Assembly: GCA_020205615.1 (NCBI GenBank)
Contig: CM035160.1
Coordinates: 118,890,556 to 118,954,555, forward strand
Direction of reading: 5' to 3'
Length of the DNA: 64,000 bases
Origin: Panax quinquefolius
Taxonomy: Eukaryota > Streptophyta > Magnoliopsida > Apiales > Araliaceae
The notes below the pieces were generated by a model, which worked only from the letters and a program-made list of their open reading frames with translations, did no database searches and was not told the origin of the DNA. Made by a program: the position numbers and the translations under genes. Numbering within the stretch: position 1 is the stretch's first letter; each line of letters starts with the position of its first letter. Below are positions 1 to 10,868 of the stretch, piece by piece.

Positions 1-284
1 CCAAATTGTCAACATGATACTGCTTTGTGGAGTAAAATTCAAGAATGCTTAGAAGAATATTTCTATGAAAAGATACTGGATGAAGCGCAAATATCCAGGA
101 TATTCTACTAATTTCATGGTGTATAGAAGCCAAAACTTTAACCAACTGAGTATAATAGAATATATTAAACTGCAAATGGATTTTTGCCCGCCATGCGGTA
201 ATCCACATAGACAGATCATTTCCACAATTTAATAAGGAATGAATTCGACGGATCATTCACCATGCATGCGGTAATCCACATAGA

Positions 285-650
285 CAGGTTATTCCAACAG
301 AATAATAAAGAACGGAATAATAGAAGAATTCACGGTGTATGCGTATCCGCATTTTACGGAGTTATTCAATGAATAATAAAGAATGGAACTAGGTCCCACG
401 TAACCCGCATAGACAGGATATTCTAACAGAATAATAAAGAATGGAACCAGTGTCATGTAATGCATGCATGTGGATATTCCAATAGAATAATAAAGAATGG
501 AATAACAACAGAACTCACCAGGCATGCGATAGATCGCAGACGAGTTATTCCAATGTAATAATAAAGAATTGAATAATGTAATAATTTCACCATGTATACG
601 GTACTTGGATGTATGTGTTATTCCAACATAATAATAAAGAATGGAATAAC
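285..650 (-). repeat. Minisatellite inside LTR-A, downstream of the TATA box
   Basis: About six imperfect units of roughly 55-65 bp, each holding the core TTCYATTCTTTATTATT (minus strand) followed by TTGGAATA-like sequence and a spacer rich in GCATG. The same array occurs at 16085-16440 and 39300-39700 in the other LTR-A copies. Short hydrophobic ORFs reading through it are by-products of the repeat. Confidence 0.8.
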
Positions 651-845
651 AACCCTTACGAGTATTGAAAGAAAATAACTCTCTTCATGGATACAAAAGA
701 ATAATACCCCTTACCTTAGAAGAAACTTGATACTGGAATAGTGAGGTAGTAGACTTCTCTTCTTCTTTCTGTCTATAATTTCTCTCTATAATAATTGCTC
801 TTGTGAGACTTTGTGAATTGGTGAGAATGAAAGATGAATGAGCAT

Positions 846-855
846 CTATTTATAG
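846..855 (-). promoter_or_regulatory. TATA box of LTR-A
   Basis: CTATAAATAG on the minus strand, followed downstream by a conserved GAGCTCATTC-like stretch (here GATGCTCATTC) also found after the TATA boxes at 15841 and 39123. This is the probable Pol II start region of the element, at the U3/R boundary. Confidence 0.65.
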
Positions 856-900
856 GAAAATATAGTTTCAATAATTGCACGTTTTGGGGCTTGAAATATT

Positions 901-1188
901 ACAGTATAATACCTTCCTCTTTTTTTTCATTTTTAATTTAGTCTTGCAAGTATTATCAAACTTGTACCACCTCCCTTATAGTAAATAATGTGAATTAATA
1001 GTTCATTCATGTGACTAAATAGTATAATCATGTGAAAAAAATTAATTACAGTATAGTACCTTCATCTATACCTCCATTTTTAATTTAGTCATGTAAGTAT
1101 TATCAATCTTGCACCACCTCCCCTAATAGTACATGAATGTGAATCAATAGTACACACATGTGAACAAATAGTTATAAGCATTTGTTAT
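901..1188 (-). repeat. 147-bp tandem duplication in U3 of LTR-A
   Basis: Two imperfect copies (about 901-1047 and 1048-1188), each starting ACAGTATARTACCTTC and holding TTTAATTTAGTC and CACCTCCC. It sits just upstream of the TATA box in transcript sense. The equivalent position in the other LTR-A copies holds unrelated repeats. Confidence 0.7.
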
Positions 1189-2059
1189 AATAGAAATTAA
1201 TTGCTCATTTATCCGATTAATTACCCGATTGGTCAATATAACCTCCAGACATCAATTATTATCGAAATAAATGTCAATTTCCACTAACACTAATAATCCC
1301 AACACAACAAAACTATCAATTTCATCTTTAATCAACACGAACATATTCAACATTAATATTATAACTCACAATATTTAACAACTATGTCGTTCCCAGGAAA
1401 GATGGGGCTTTTCGATAAGTATTTCTCCTTATTGGCGCACAATTAGGTGACCAAACCTCTCATTGATAGAACTTCTAGACATTGTCAATATTGCAAATAA
1501 TAATATGAATAACTTTGTCGTCTCAATTATTGATTTAATAATAATAAATATTATGCGAGATGATCTTTATTATAATAATTGAATCAATAATATAAGAGAT
1601 ATGATCAAACAATTCTTGTAGCAATAATTGAGTATAAGCGAGTGACTTCTCACGTAAGCATCAATAATTAATACCGCAAGTGTGCACGCATGCGACCACA
1701 TATTCTTTGTACTTTTACTACCGGGGTAGTTCAACAGTTTAACGGTAAAACTTTCGTCGTTATTTTTATAAAAAGATAATTATGTCATTTTTAAAGTATG
1801 ACAATACTTTTGCTGTGGGGTCCACCAATGATTGTGCCGTCGTACGAATATTCCATGTTAAAATGAATATTCCCCGACCAATCGAACATTATATAACCAC
1901 TTGCTTACTTTGCAAAATTTGTAAATAATACCCACAACTATAACATTATATCAAATCCACACCATAATATTCAAAAATATATTTCGAGAAAAATTAATCT
2001 TTATTCATAAAAGTTGGGGTCTTAAAGTTTTACTCACACGCATCCATAAATTTCGGAAC

Positions 2060-3056
2060 CCTTTCTACCAAGGTCAAATGTTAGATTCTAAAGCTGAAAT
2101 CGTCTGACATCAATCAATACTTAGGCCTTCCTGACCTAGGACTGAAAAGCCTTGATGAGATCGACACTGAACAAGCAAAGAAGATTATGGTATACAAAAA
2201 AACCCTAGTCTGAAGGATATGAAGAAAAAGGAGTTTCCTGAAGAATTCTAGTTCCTTGCTGAGATAGTGGGCAAATGTATACTATGAAAAGATACTGCAC
2301 ATGACACTGTATGATTGATCAAGAACTAATGATTATGTCTGCAATAGTTCTAAAAAAGCTAATAAACTTTGGAGTTGTCTTGCTCGATCAAATTTCCAAA
2401 TGGCTGGAAAAGGCTGTAATGAAGAAGTCTACAGATAAACCCCTTACAAAGGTTTTTCATGGAAGACTCTTGATCATTGTGCTGAAGAAGAAATTGGGAA
2501 GCAAGATCAAAGATGATGAGGGAGAACCACTAAACGTCCATAAATTCATGTCTCCGCGGCTGTTTGTAAACTGGAAGAAAAATCCCAAGGAAAATAGGAG
2601 GCTAATCACAACTAGGAGCAGCAGCAAGGTCTCTTCAAAGAAGACGAAGGCAGAAGAGGTGGAAAGCTCTCAATCTGATGACTCTGTACCAGTAGCAGGC
2701 ACACCAGTAAGGAAGAAGTCAAAGGGTGTGAAGAAAACAGAGGCTCGACCAAGAAGTCTCACCATTGACAACAAGGAAGCAGGAGATGAAGGGGTCTCAA
2801 CTGCAGAAACCCCAAAGAGAAGAAGTAACAGACTACTCCAAGGGCCATCTAAAATGAAAGCCAAGGTGATAAAGAAGTCAGCCCCAGTTCCCCAAGAAAG
2901 TCCATCTAGCAAAGAAGAGGACGTAGAGTCAGAAGATTTGAAGGGAACTGAAAGCCCCAAGATTGAACTCTCAAAGAGCAAATCCAGCAATGAAGAAAAG
3001 AAGCTGAGTTTATGAAAAAAATAGCTAACTCTGATGGTGAAGAAGAATATGCAAGG
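2060..3056 (+). pseudogene. Gene A, 5' part: transposon-associated ORF with acidic/lysine-rich tail
   Basis: Coding sequence is recognisable from about 2060. An early segment reads SSDINQYLGLPDLGLKSLDE and is interrupted by a frameshift and stops near 2210-2310. From 2311 an open frame of 234 codons runs to 3015. Its N-terminal part (LMIMSAIVLKKLINFGVVLL, then a K-rich stretch) is laid out like the 'putative plant transposon protein' / Athila-ORF1-type domain of plant transposable elements; that resemblance is from memory, not a search. The remainder is low-complexity Ser/Glu/Lys with KRRSNRLL-like basic patches that could serve nuclear localisation or DNA binding. A small frameshift near 3000 shifts the frame, which then runs to the insertion at 3057. 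Function unknown; alternatives are an extra ORF of a Tat/Ogre or SIRE-type retroelement. Confidence 0.5.
3052..3056. other. Left target-site duplication (CAAGG)
   Basis: CAAGG before the TGTGACACCCCC terminus pairs with CAAGA at 5908-5912 after the TTACA terminus: four of five bases match, as expected for an old LTR-retrotransposon insertion. Confidence 0.65.
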
Positions 3057-5845
3057 TGTGACACCCCCAAATCCGGGTACTTTATTTCCACCGAATTTGG
3101 TGCTCACTATCAAAATATTTACATCTAACTACCCATAATAAAGGATAAAACATTAAATAACTTTAAACAATAATCTTTCCTATTAAAGGGTTACATCATC
3201 TCATAAACAATCCCAGGTAATCTAACCTTAAATTATTACATCAATTTGTGAAATACATTATAAAATAAAATAAGTCTTATAACTTCATGCATTTAAATAA
3301 AATTTAACTAATTCTTCAACACTTGGACATCTTGCCCTTTCCCTTGCTAGTAGATGGCTCATCACCTCTTTCGACTTTAGCTGCATTGTTTAATTGCAAG
3401 AGTGAGCAAACAATTGCTCATTGACATAAAGAATAGTAATAATAATCTTATGAGAATGAACAACGAATGATGTACAATAATGAACTTATTCTACAAATAG
3501 AAACAGAAACAAGTTCAAACTTTTAACATGTGAGGGTCTTATGACCACGAACTATGTCCACAGTGTTTAGGTATTATTACCTTAACCTTAACAGTCATTA
3601 GACTGTACAGACTCTTCTTAACGTACTCAGGGGGATCAGCCCTTTGTACCTTATATTGTGCACAAACATCTAAACGTTACACGTACAAAAACCCCTATGT
3701 TAGGGTTGTTCGTCTTAGTTTGAATTTAGAATTTCCGCACTAAAGAAAGTTTAGTTTGGAACTAGCTTATTAGTATTTCTAGAATTTTAGAACACTTATT
3801 CAATTTCCATCAATAAAGGTTTAATACAAGAATGTATAACTAAACAAGGCTATCGAAGTCAAAGATCGGATATTAACAATATATAACTGAATAATCACGA
3901 TACACATGCAAAGTACTATATTCAAAGAAGTAGAACAATCTCCTTTGAATCAATATGTTAGAACAATATACGTTTTGAATAACAATAACAATAAATGAGA
4001 ATGTAAAACTCATTCGATGTAACGAATTAGGTTACATGAGCTTATTCAATCGTGCATAAGAATTGAATCAATAGTCTTGCTCAATGAAAGTTTAGGATAT
4101 GAAACTTACACAATTATGAAAGTAGAGTTAGAGAACTTGCCTTGTTTGTAAGCTACACAAGTGTAAAATAATCTCCAATTACCCTACATACATCATTACA
4201 ATCGCAACAACAATTAGTTGTATGAATATTAACACTATGGGTATTAAACCATCATTTAGGTCATAACCCTAACCTAGTACCTAACCATTTAGGTTAACAC
4301 TTAACAAATCTAAAATCGCATTACGAGCCAACATAACTTACTCATTCATTTCTAACTTTTGAAAACATCACTTTTAGTTTCATTATATAACTCAATTAAC
4401 AATCACCTAAAACTCTTTTACACTTTGTATTACAACACCTTACAATCTGTTATTGTAGTCCACTTTATGTTTTAATATCCTTAACATGTATGCTAAACTA
4501 ACCCAAGTCCATTATGCATGACCTGTAATTAAGCAGACTTCACTGCTCAGGATCGACTCTTGGCGCTACCAGCCAATAATATTGTGATTAACCAGCGCTC
4601 ACAGTGTGTGTGCCTACCAAGACAAGAATCACAGCGCTGGATCAAGCCTCTGCGCGATTCTTCAATTCAAGTTTTTTTGCAGAAGCTCAAAATCAATGGC
4701 CAAAAATCCCAAATCTACATAAAATTACCCAACTTCAACATCTAAAACTTTGTAATATTATAGTTACACATGCTAAACGCCATTCTATATCAAAATATTA
4801 CATATACATCATTTTGAGGAATCAGAACCATAGTTTTTTTCCAAATTTCTTCATTTTTTACACCTTTAACGAATATGATCACCACGAATTTGTTTTCTAA
4901 CCAATTGATATAATTTAAACTGCGTTATTTTTGTCTCTTAACATATTATCACAATCCAACTTCAATTCGCAGATTACAACACATATAAGGCATGAAATTT
5001 GTACTTTCTAAAGACATTTTCAAATATGAACACTGTTAGTTATATTTCCTTCTTATAGTTCAATTTCACGTGTTTGTTTGCTACCCCTTTTATATATACA
5101 CGCCAATAACAGACTCTACAATACTATCACACACCCATAACCCATATCTTATAATCAACACTTAACAAAAACCCAATTCCAGAAATTAAAAATTACAAAA
5201 CTGAGAGATAACTCTCTCAATTTCTCTTGGCAACTCACAGAGATAACTCTCTCAATTTCTCTCTCTCAATATTCTGTAATTCCTTCTTCTCTAAACTTAG
5301 CCTTAGAGAAAAAAAATAAGACGCGTAACCCACATATATACTGACTCCCACGTTCGTCCGGTAAAAACACAAAAAGGCTCGCGTCAGTTACACAAGACCA
5401 AAGGCCACAAGGCCATGTTTGGCTAACCAAAACTCCCAAACTAGATTATTATTATATTATTTATATTATATAGTTCCACTTGTCACACATGCAACACTTA
5501 AATAGCTTATAATAATAATAATAAAAATCTTATTATCATTATACTTATAATTTAATAAATAATTATATATCCAATTTAATTAATAAGTTAGACACACCAC
5601 TTTATTTAATTTATTTATTTCCTTTAAATTAAATAATTCATTTAATTTAATTATTTTCTTAAATATTAAGCAATTGATTTAATTTAATTAAATCCATTAG
5701 ATAAAATTGTCATTAATTAATTTAGTTACCAAATTAATTCATCACAATTAATCAATTATTTATTTTCCCCAATAAAAAATTATTTAAAATATTTATTTAA
5801 CTTAATAAATATTTAACTTAAATTACAAATTTCTCGATCGTTACA
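3057..5845 (-). repeat. 3' LTR of the deleted gypsy element (2.8 kb)
   Basis: On the minus strand it starts TGTAACGATCGAG at 5845, directly after a polypurine tract, and ends GGATTTGGGGGTGTCACA at 3057. Ends of the form TGTRAC...GYCACA, carrying imperfect terminal inverted repeats, are shared with the other gypsy LTRs in the window. The stretch at 5450-5830 is extremely AT-rich. No coding sequence is visible; the short ORFs around 4560-4900 look fortuitous. Confidence 0.8.
5089..5100 (-). promoter_or_regulatory. TATA box of the 3057-5845 LTR
   Basis: TGTATATATAAAAGG-type sequence on the minus strand, about 750 bases from the LTR start; a plausible U3 promoter. Confidence 0.45.
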
Positions 5846-5858
5846 TCCTTCCCTCCTT
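5846..5858 (-). promoter_or_regulatory. Polypurine tract
   Basis: AAGGAGGGAAGGA on the minus strand, immediately upstream of the LTR start at 5845: the plus-strand priming site of reverse transcription. It identifies 3057-5845 as a 3' LTR. Confidence 0.75.
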
Positions 5859-5907
5859 AAAAGGATTATGTCCCCAGAATCACAACTCAAAAAATTTATT
5901 TGTTACA

Positions 5908-5912
5908 CAAGA
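5908..5912. other. Right target-site duplication (CAAGA)
   Basis: Partner of CAAGG at 3052-3056, one mismatch. Confidence 0.6.
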
Positions 5913-7690
5913 CCTATGGCTAACTCTCAGAGCATCCACTCTGATGATGAAGAAAGGTTGCAAGTTGACATAACTGCACCTTCTACTGTAAATGCTCCAA
6001 CAAGCTCAAAAGATGTTGAGTCCGAAGAAGAAGGACATGCCCTTACTATTGCTTAACATCAAGGAAGTCTATCTGATGATACAGAAGCTTCGGATTCTGA
6101 AGAAGAAGAAAAGTCTGACTCTCCTATAGCTGAACCTCCAAGGAGAAGAAAGAGCTACAGACTACTTGCTAAATCTGTCCTCAAGAAGCAAGGTGAACAC
6201 TCTACTGCAATCATTGAAGTGACTGATGATGAATCTGAATCAAAGGAAGAAAATGCTAAAGATGGTACTAGTGATGAAAATCAGCAAGAAGAATTCACTG
6301 ATGAATCTAATGAAAGAAGTTAGCATGATTCAAGCTCAAAAGGTGAAGAAATGTAGAAAGATTCTGGTTCGCAAATTAGGAATGAGAGGAATCAGCAAAC
6401 TATCATATCCTCTCTGCAGTAAGAATCAAGAGAAGAATAGTGGTGGAAGTTTTTGATGAACCAACAGGACTACCAGCAAAAAGATGAGTAAGATATGGCA
6501 ATTAACAACTCAAGGTTGCAAGGATGACTGCATATGATGTGTTCAAAAATTGGAACAACATGGAGTTAGACTGCACCACTATCCTTTACAATCTTGATGA
6601 TCCTTTAATGAGATGGTTCTTCCCATGGATGCCCTGGTTAAAGGCATATACTAAAAAGGATGGAAGTTACTTCAGCTGGTGTTACTCTCAGTTTCAAAGC
6701 TTGGAGCTGGTGTCACAGAACTTCCTAAGGGTGAAGAGATTTGCAACCAGAATGATCAAAGACCAGCCTCACTACAAAGTCTATCGACATGCTGACAACC
6801 ACTACATTCCCTATGATAGTATAGTGGGTTCTGATGGCAGAAGGATTATGCCCAAGCGGATGATTGTAGAGTCCCTTCACTCTGTAACTGAAGATGATTA
6901 AGTTCATTTTGAGAAGCTTCCCTCCACTCAAGCACAGTTGTCTAATATTCCTTCATCCTCCAACAACGATTGGCACTCAATGATTTTTCAGATTCTCACT
7001 GCTTTCAAAAATCTGTTCAAGAATGAAAATCATAGAGTTCAATCTGGTGCTCAACTAGAGGCTACCCAACAACATGACCAAACTCTTACGGAGCAAGAGT
7101 TACTAAAGAATTCTAATGATTTGGTTAAGAAGATGTTTGTCATCACGAAGAGGCCAAGATGTTGACTGAAGCAGGAGGAAATGCAGTTCAAGTCATACTT
7201 CAAGTCACTATGTTTGATATATCTTTCAAACTCAAAGAAAGAGATCAAATGATCAGAAGGCAGAAGTTCTACGAGCACAGAAGGCTAGTGAAGAGCAAGT
7301 CCAAGCCCTCTCTGACAAGATTGACAATCTAAATCAGTCTTCCCCCCTGCAACTTGAGCTGAGCCAACAAGAACTCATGATTGAGGTTGTTAACTCATCT
7401 TACCTGATGGAGCAACTAATGTCCAACATGGAGCATCTTTCTCAAGTGATTAATGACAAAAGGGGGAGAAAAAGAGGCATAGAAAAAGGCATTCAAGGAA
7501 GAGCAAGGAGAGCAGAAGAAAAGAAGACAATAAGGATAAGAAGAAGGCAAAGAAGAAGATAACAGCAGCACAAGATGAATCATCATCTGAGGGGGAGCCA
7601 AAGGATGATGATCCTATGCATGCAGAGTTTGAGGAGGAGCCAGAAAAAGAAGAAGAGCATGAATCTAAGGGGGGCAGAGAAAAGAAATGA
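5908..7690 (+). pseudogene. Gene A, 3' part
   Basis: Continues gene A after the insertion: the codons for ...EEEYA-R at 3056 resume as RPMANSQSIHSDDEER at 5911. An acidic Ser/Asp/Glu region follows, with a PPRRRKSYRLL basic patch resembling KRRSNRLL in the 5' part. A more structured segment (6524-6901, 125 codons, rich in W/Y, e.g. MRWFFPWMPWLKAY) comes next, and then a lysine/glutamate-rich tail (7440-7690) ending in TGA at 7688. Several in-frame stops (e.g. 6054, 6321, 6899) and frame changes make it a pseudogene; some stops fit CAA to TAA changes. No catalytic motif is recognised. The join to LTR-A sequence at about 7698 truncates whatever followed. Confidence 0.5.
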
Positions 7691-7697
7691 AGTCACC

Positions 7698-7848
7698 ATT
7701 CCAATCGAATATTATATAACAACTTGCGTACTTTGCAAAATTTATAAATATTACCCACAACTATAACATTATATCAAATCAATACCATAATATTCAAAAA
7801 TATAATTCGAAAAAATTATTCTTTATTCATAAAAGTTGGGGTCTTACA
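7698..7848 (-). repeat. LTR-A fragment (first 151 bp of E1's 3' LTR)
   Basis: Starts TGTAAGACCCCAACTTTTAT at 7848 right after the polypurine tract and matches the starts of the LTRs at 2024 and 14840. Similarity stops abruptly near 7698 (CAATCGAATATTATA), where gene A sequence begins. Confidence 0.85.
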
Positions 7849-7861
7849 ATCTCCCCTTTTT
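7849..7861 (-). promoter_or_regulatory. Polypurine tract of E1
   Basis: AAAAAGGGGAGAT on the minus strand, abutting the LTR start; priming site for plus-strand DNA synthesis. Confidence 0.8.
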
Positions 7862-8630
7862 ATGAAATTTCGTCCTCGAAATTAGGGTACATACCTGGTA
7901 TGTCGAAGAGATGAGGATACCTTGACTTCATCTCAAATTCTAACTCCCAAGTCATTTCCTCCACATCGTGGTTTCTCCACAAAACTTTGACTTGAGGTAT
8001 AACCTTGGAGCATAGAACACGATCCTTCTTATCCAAGATTTTAACAGGTAACTCTTCATACGTTAAATCTTCCTCTATATCGTCTGGTTCTAACTCAATA
8101 ATGTGGTTTGGGTCTTTCACATATTTACGTAACATAGATATGTGAAAAACATTATGAACACGAGATATACTTAGCGGTAAGGCGAGTCTATAGGCCACAG
8201 TTCCCACTCGCTCGAGAATTAAAAATGGGCCAATGAACCGAGGATTGAGCTTTCCTCTCTTTCCAAATCTTGTAACTCCTTTCCATGGAGCAATACGTAA
8301 CAACACATGATCTCCAATATCGAATTCTACGTTCTTTCGATGAAGATCAGCATAACTCTTTTGTCGATCTTGTGAAGTTTTTATACGTTGTCGGATCGTT
8401 TGAATCTTTTCTATAGTCATACGTACCAACTCCGGTCCCAACAACGTTGCTTCACCCACCTCATCCCAGCATACTGGAGAACGACACTTTCTTCTATACA
8501 ACGCCTCAAATGGAGCCATGCCAATACGTGCTTGATAACTGTTGTTGTAGGAAAACTCCACCAATGGTAAGAACTTGTCCCAACTTCCCTTGAAGTCAAG
8601 GACACGGAGTCTTAATAGATCTTTAAGAGT
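7857..8630 (-). pseudogene. E1 integrase C terminus and chromodomain
   Basis: 234 open codons (8564-7860) in the same frame as the rest of E1, preceded by about 20 codons after the stop at 8628. Contains the integrase C-terminal region (VEFSYNNSYQARIGMAPFEA), a GPY/F-type module (GKLNPRFIGPFLI), and VAYRLALP...VHNVFHISMLRKYV, typical of Tekay-type integrases. It ends in a chromodomain-like segment (PQVKVLWRNHDVEEMTWELE) thought in this clade to bind histone marks and steer integration. The natural stop is beside the polypurine tract. This is the best-preserved chromodomain in the window. Confidence 0.85.
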
Positions 8631-9480
8631 TTAAATAGTCCTCTCTAACTGTCCATCCGTCTGAGGATGATATGCCGAGCTAAATCGTAAGTCTCTGCCC
8701 ATAGCTTTTTGCAAACTAACCCAAAATTGTGAAGTGAATCTTGGGTCTCGATCAGAAACTATGGATACCGGCATACCATGCAGTCTTACAATCTCATTTA
8801 TATACATACAAGCTAGACGTTCAAGTGTATAAGTTTCTCGTATCGGTAACAAATGAGAAAACTTGGTCAATCTATCAACAATGACCCAAATCACATCTAT
8901 GCCTTGAGAAACCTTAGGAAGACTGGTAACGAAATCCATGATAATGTGCTCCCACTTCCATTCTAGAATTTCAAGTGGTTGCAATGGACCTTTTAGTACT
9001 TGATGCTCTGTCTTGACTCGTTGAAAAGTTAAACACGTTGAGATAAACACCACTATCTCTCTCTTCATATTGCTCCACCAAAATGTATGTCGAAGATCAT
9101 GATACATTTTGGTACTCCGAGGATGGATTGCAAACGGTGTGTTGTGTGTCTCCATCATGATTTTATACTTTAAATCAGAGTCGTTAGGAACAAAAAGTCT
9201 GGATTTGACTCGAAGTATTCCTTCTTCATCGATTCTTGCTTCCGGCATAGCACCTTCTTACACTTTCTTCCTCATATGCATCAGCTCCGGGTCTGTAGCT
9301 TGAGCAGCTTTAACTTTATCAATTAAAGTCGGTTCTACTTGTAAATTCACCATCATCACATACGTCCCTGGAGTTTTTAACTCTATCTCCATCCTTTGCA
9401 AGTCACACAAAATGGGCCTTTGCGTTGACAATATCACACTCGTACTTGCATATGATCTTCTACTCAATGCATCAGCTACC
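8628..9480 (-). pseudogene. E1 integrase (zinc-binding and DDE core)
   Basis: The HHCC domain is visible (AIHPRSTKMYHDLRHTFWW...STCLTFQ); its fourth ligand has changed from Cys to Phe (E4 keeps CLTC at this place), so zinc binding is probably lost. The catalytic triad is present: Asp in EHIIMDFVTSLP, Asp in [13 protein letters not shown], and Glu in HPQTDGQLERTI. Stops at about 9249 (between MRKKV and EGA) and 8628 (after LERTI) are TAA where E2 and E3 have CAA. Expected role: insertion of the cDNA. Confidence 0.88.
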
Positions 9481-9920
9481 ACGTTTGCTTTTCCAAGATG
9501 GTGTTGGATGGTATGATCATAATCTTTCAACAGTTCAAGCCAATGTCGTTGTCGCATGTTGAGTTCCTTTTGAGTGAAGAAATATTTGAGGCTTTTATGA
9601 TCCATAAAGATCTCCACTTTCTCCCTATACAAGTAATGCCTATAAATTTTATGTGCGAAGACAACAGCTGCTAACTCTACATCATGTGTAGGATAATTCC
9701 TCTCATATTCTTTGAGTTGTCTTGAGGCATAGGCTATGACTTTCCTATGTTGCATGAGAACACATCCCAACCCTTTTCCTGAAGCATCACTGTAGATGAC
9801 AAATCCCTCCGAGCCAGATGGTATTGTCAGAATAGGTGCTGAAATGAATCTCCTTTTGAGTTCTTGAAAACTCTTCTCACATTCTTCGCTCCAACCAAAC
9901 TTTGTATCTTTCTGAGTCAG
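9480..9920 (-). pseudogene. E1 RNase H domain
   Basis: Follows RT in the same 397-codon open stretch (10451-9258). Conserved residues are visible: first Asp in [15 protein letters not shown], Glu in [14 protein letters not shown], and Asp in [12 protein letters not shown]. It ends near [11 protein letters not shown], the usual tail of gypsy RNase H. It would degrade the RNA strand during reverse transcription. All catalytic positions I can identify are intact. Confidence 0.88.
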
Positions 9921-10868
9921 CTGAGTTAATGGAGTAGCGATTCGAGAAAATCCTTCCACGAATCTCCGATAATAACTAGTTAAACCGAGAAAGCTTTGTA
10001 CTTTAGTCACTGATTTAGGTTGCTCCCAGTTTTGAATAGCTTCAATCTTTGCCGGGTCAACAGATATTCCATGACTTGACACTACGTGCCCAAGGAATGC
10101 TACTTCCTCAAGCCAGAACTCGCATTTCTTCAACTTGGCATAAAGCTTGTATTCACGAAGCTTTTGGAGTGTCAGCCTCAAGTGTTGCTCATGATCTTCA
10201 CGACTTTTGGAATAAATAAGGATGTCATCAATAAAGACGACCACAAAGTGATCCAAATATTTCTTGAATACTCGGTTCATCATATCCATGAAGGCAGCAG
10301 GAGCATTAGTCAATCCAAAGGACATGACTAGGAATTCATAATGCCAGTACCGCGTTCTGAAAGCCGTCTTTGGAATGTCATCGGTTCTAATCTTCAAATG
10401 GTGATATCCAGAATGAAGATCAATCTTTGAAAAGAATTTGGCTCCTTGCAACTAGTCAAACAGGTCATCAATACGTGCCAATGGGTACCTATTTTTGATG
10501 GTGACATGATTCAACTCTCGATAATCAATACAAAGTGGCATACTCCCATCTTTCTTCTTCACGAATAGAACAGGAGCACCCCAAGGAGGTGAACTAGGAC
10601 AAATGAAACCAATGTCTAACAATTCCTGTAATTGGGTCTTTAACTCCTGAAGTTCAATAGGAGCCATTCAATATGGGGCTTTAGAATTGGGTTTTGTACC
10701 AAGTTCAAGGTCGATACAAAATTCAATTTCACGCTCTGGGGGTAGGCCAGGAAGTTCTTCATGGAATACATCAGGAAATTTATTAACAATAGAAATATCG
10801 TTCAAAACTGACGTATTTTTGTTTAAATCTATGACATGAGCTAAGAAAGCTTGACATCCGTTTTTCAA
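9920..10868 (-). pseudogene. E1 reverse transcriptase
   Basis: Complete gypsy RT: fingers ([38 protein letters not shown]), palm ([36 protein letters not shown]) and catalytic box [12 protein letters not shown] near 10224-10240 with both aspartates, then [15 protein letters not shown] and the thumb. Two in-frame stops: TGA near 10665-10670 (before MAPIEL; CGA in E4) and TAG near 10452 (FD*LQG; CAG in E2). The catalytic core is otherwise conserved, so inactivation may be mainly by point nonsense changes. Confidence 0.9.

Larger units (their letters stand above)
1..2024 (-). mobile_element. LTR-A (Ty3/gypsy), partial, minus orientation
   Basis: On the minus strand this begins at 2024 with TTAAGACCCCAACTTTTATG, a variant of the TGTAAGACCCC start of the LTR-A copies at 14840, 7848 and 63736, and follows the same course as the 14840-17539 LTR. 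The base-1 end corresponds to about 16640 of that copy, so the 3' part of the LTR lies outside the window. No polypurine tract sits next to 2024, unlike the 3' LTRs at 7848 and 14840, so this is more likely a 5' LTR whose internal region lies to the left (inference). The sequence right of 2024 (gene A) would then be its insertion target. Confidence 0.85.
3057..5907 (-). mobile_element. Internally deleted Ty3/gypsy element inserted in gene A
   Basis: Minus orientation. From right to left: a remnant of a few bases of 5' LTR (TGTAAC..., ending at 5907), about 40 bases that look like the end of pol, a polypurine tract (5846-5858) and a complete 3' LTR (3057-5845). All of gag, nearly all of pol and nearly all of the 5' LTR are missing. 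The flanking CAAGG/CAAGA pair and the restored reading frame of gene A mark it as one insertion that was deleted later. It belongs to a different family from LTR-A and LTR-B. Confidence 0.75.

Noticed and set aside
289..525. 78-codon minus-strand hydrophobic ORF (and similar ones at 16092-16510 and 39363-39679)
   Set aside because: They read through the LTR-A minisatellite; the repeated LLE/HP pattern follows from the DNA repeat, frames differ between copies, and no start context is conserved.
2670..3113. 147-codon ORF on the minus strand opposite gene A
   Set aside because: Antisense shadow of the Ser/Glu/Lys-rich plus-strand frame; residue composition is the mirror of low-complexity codons.
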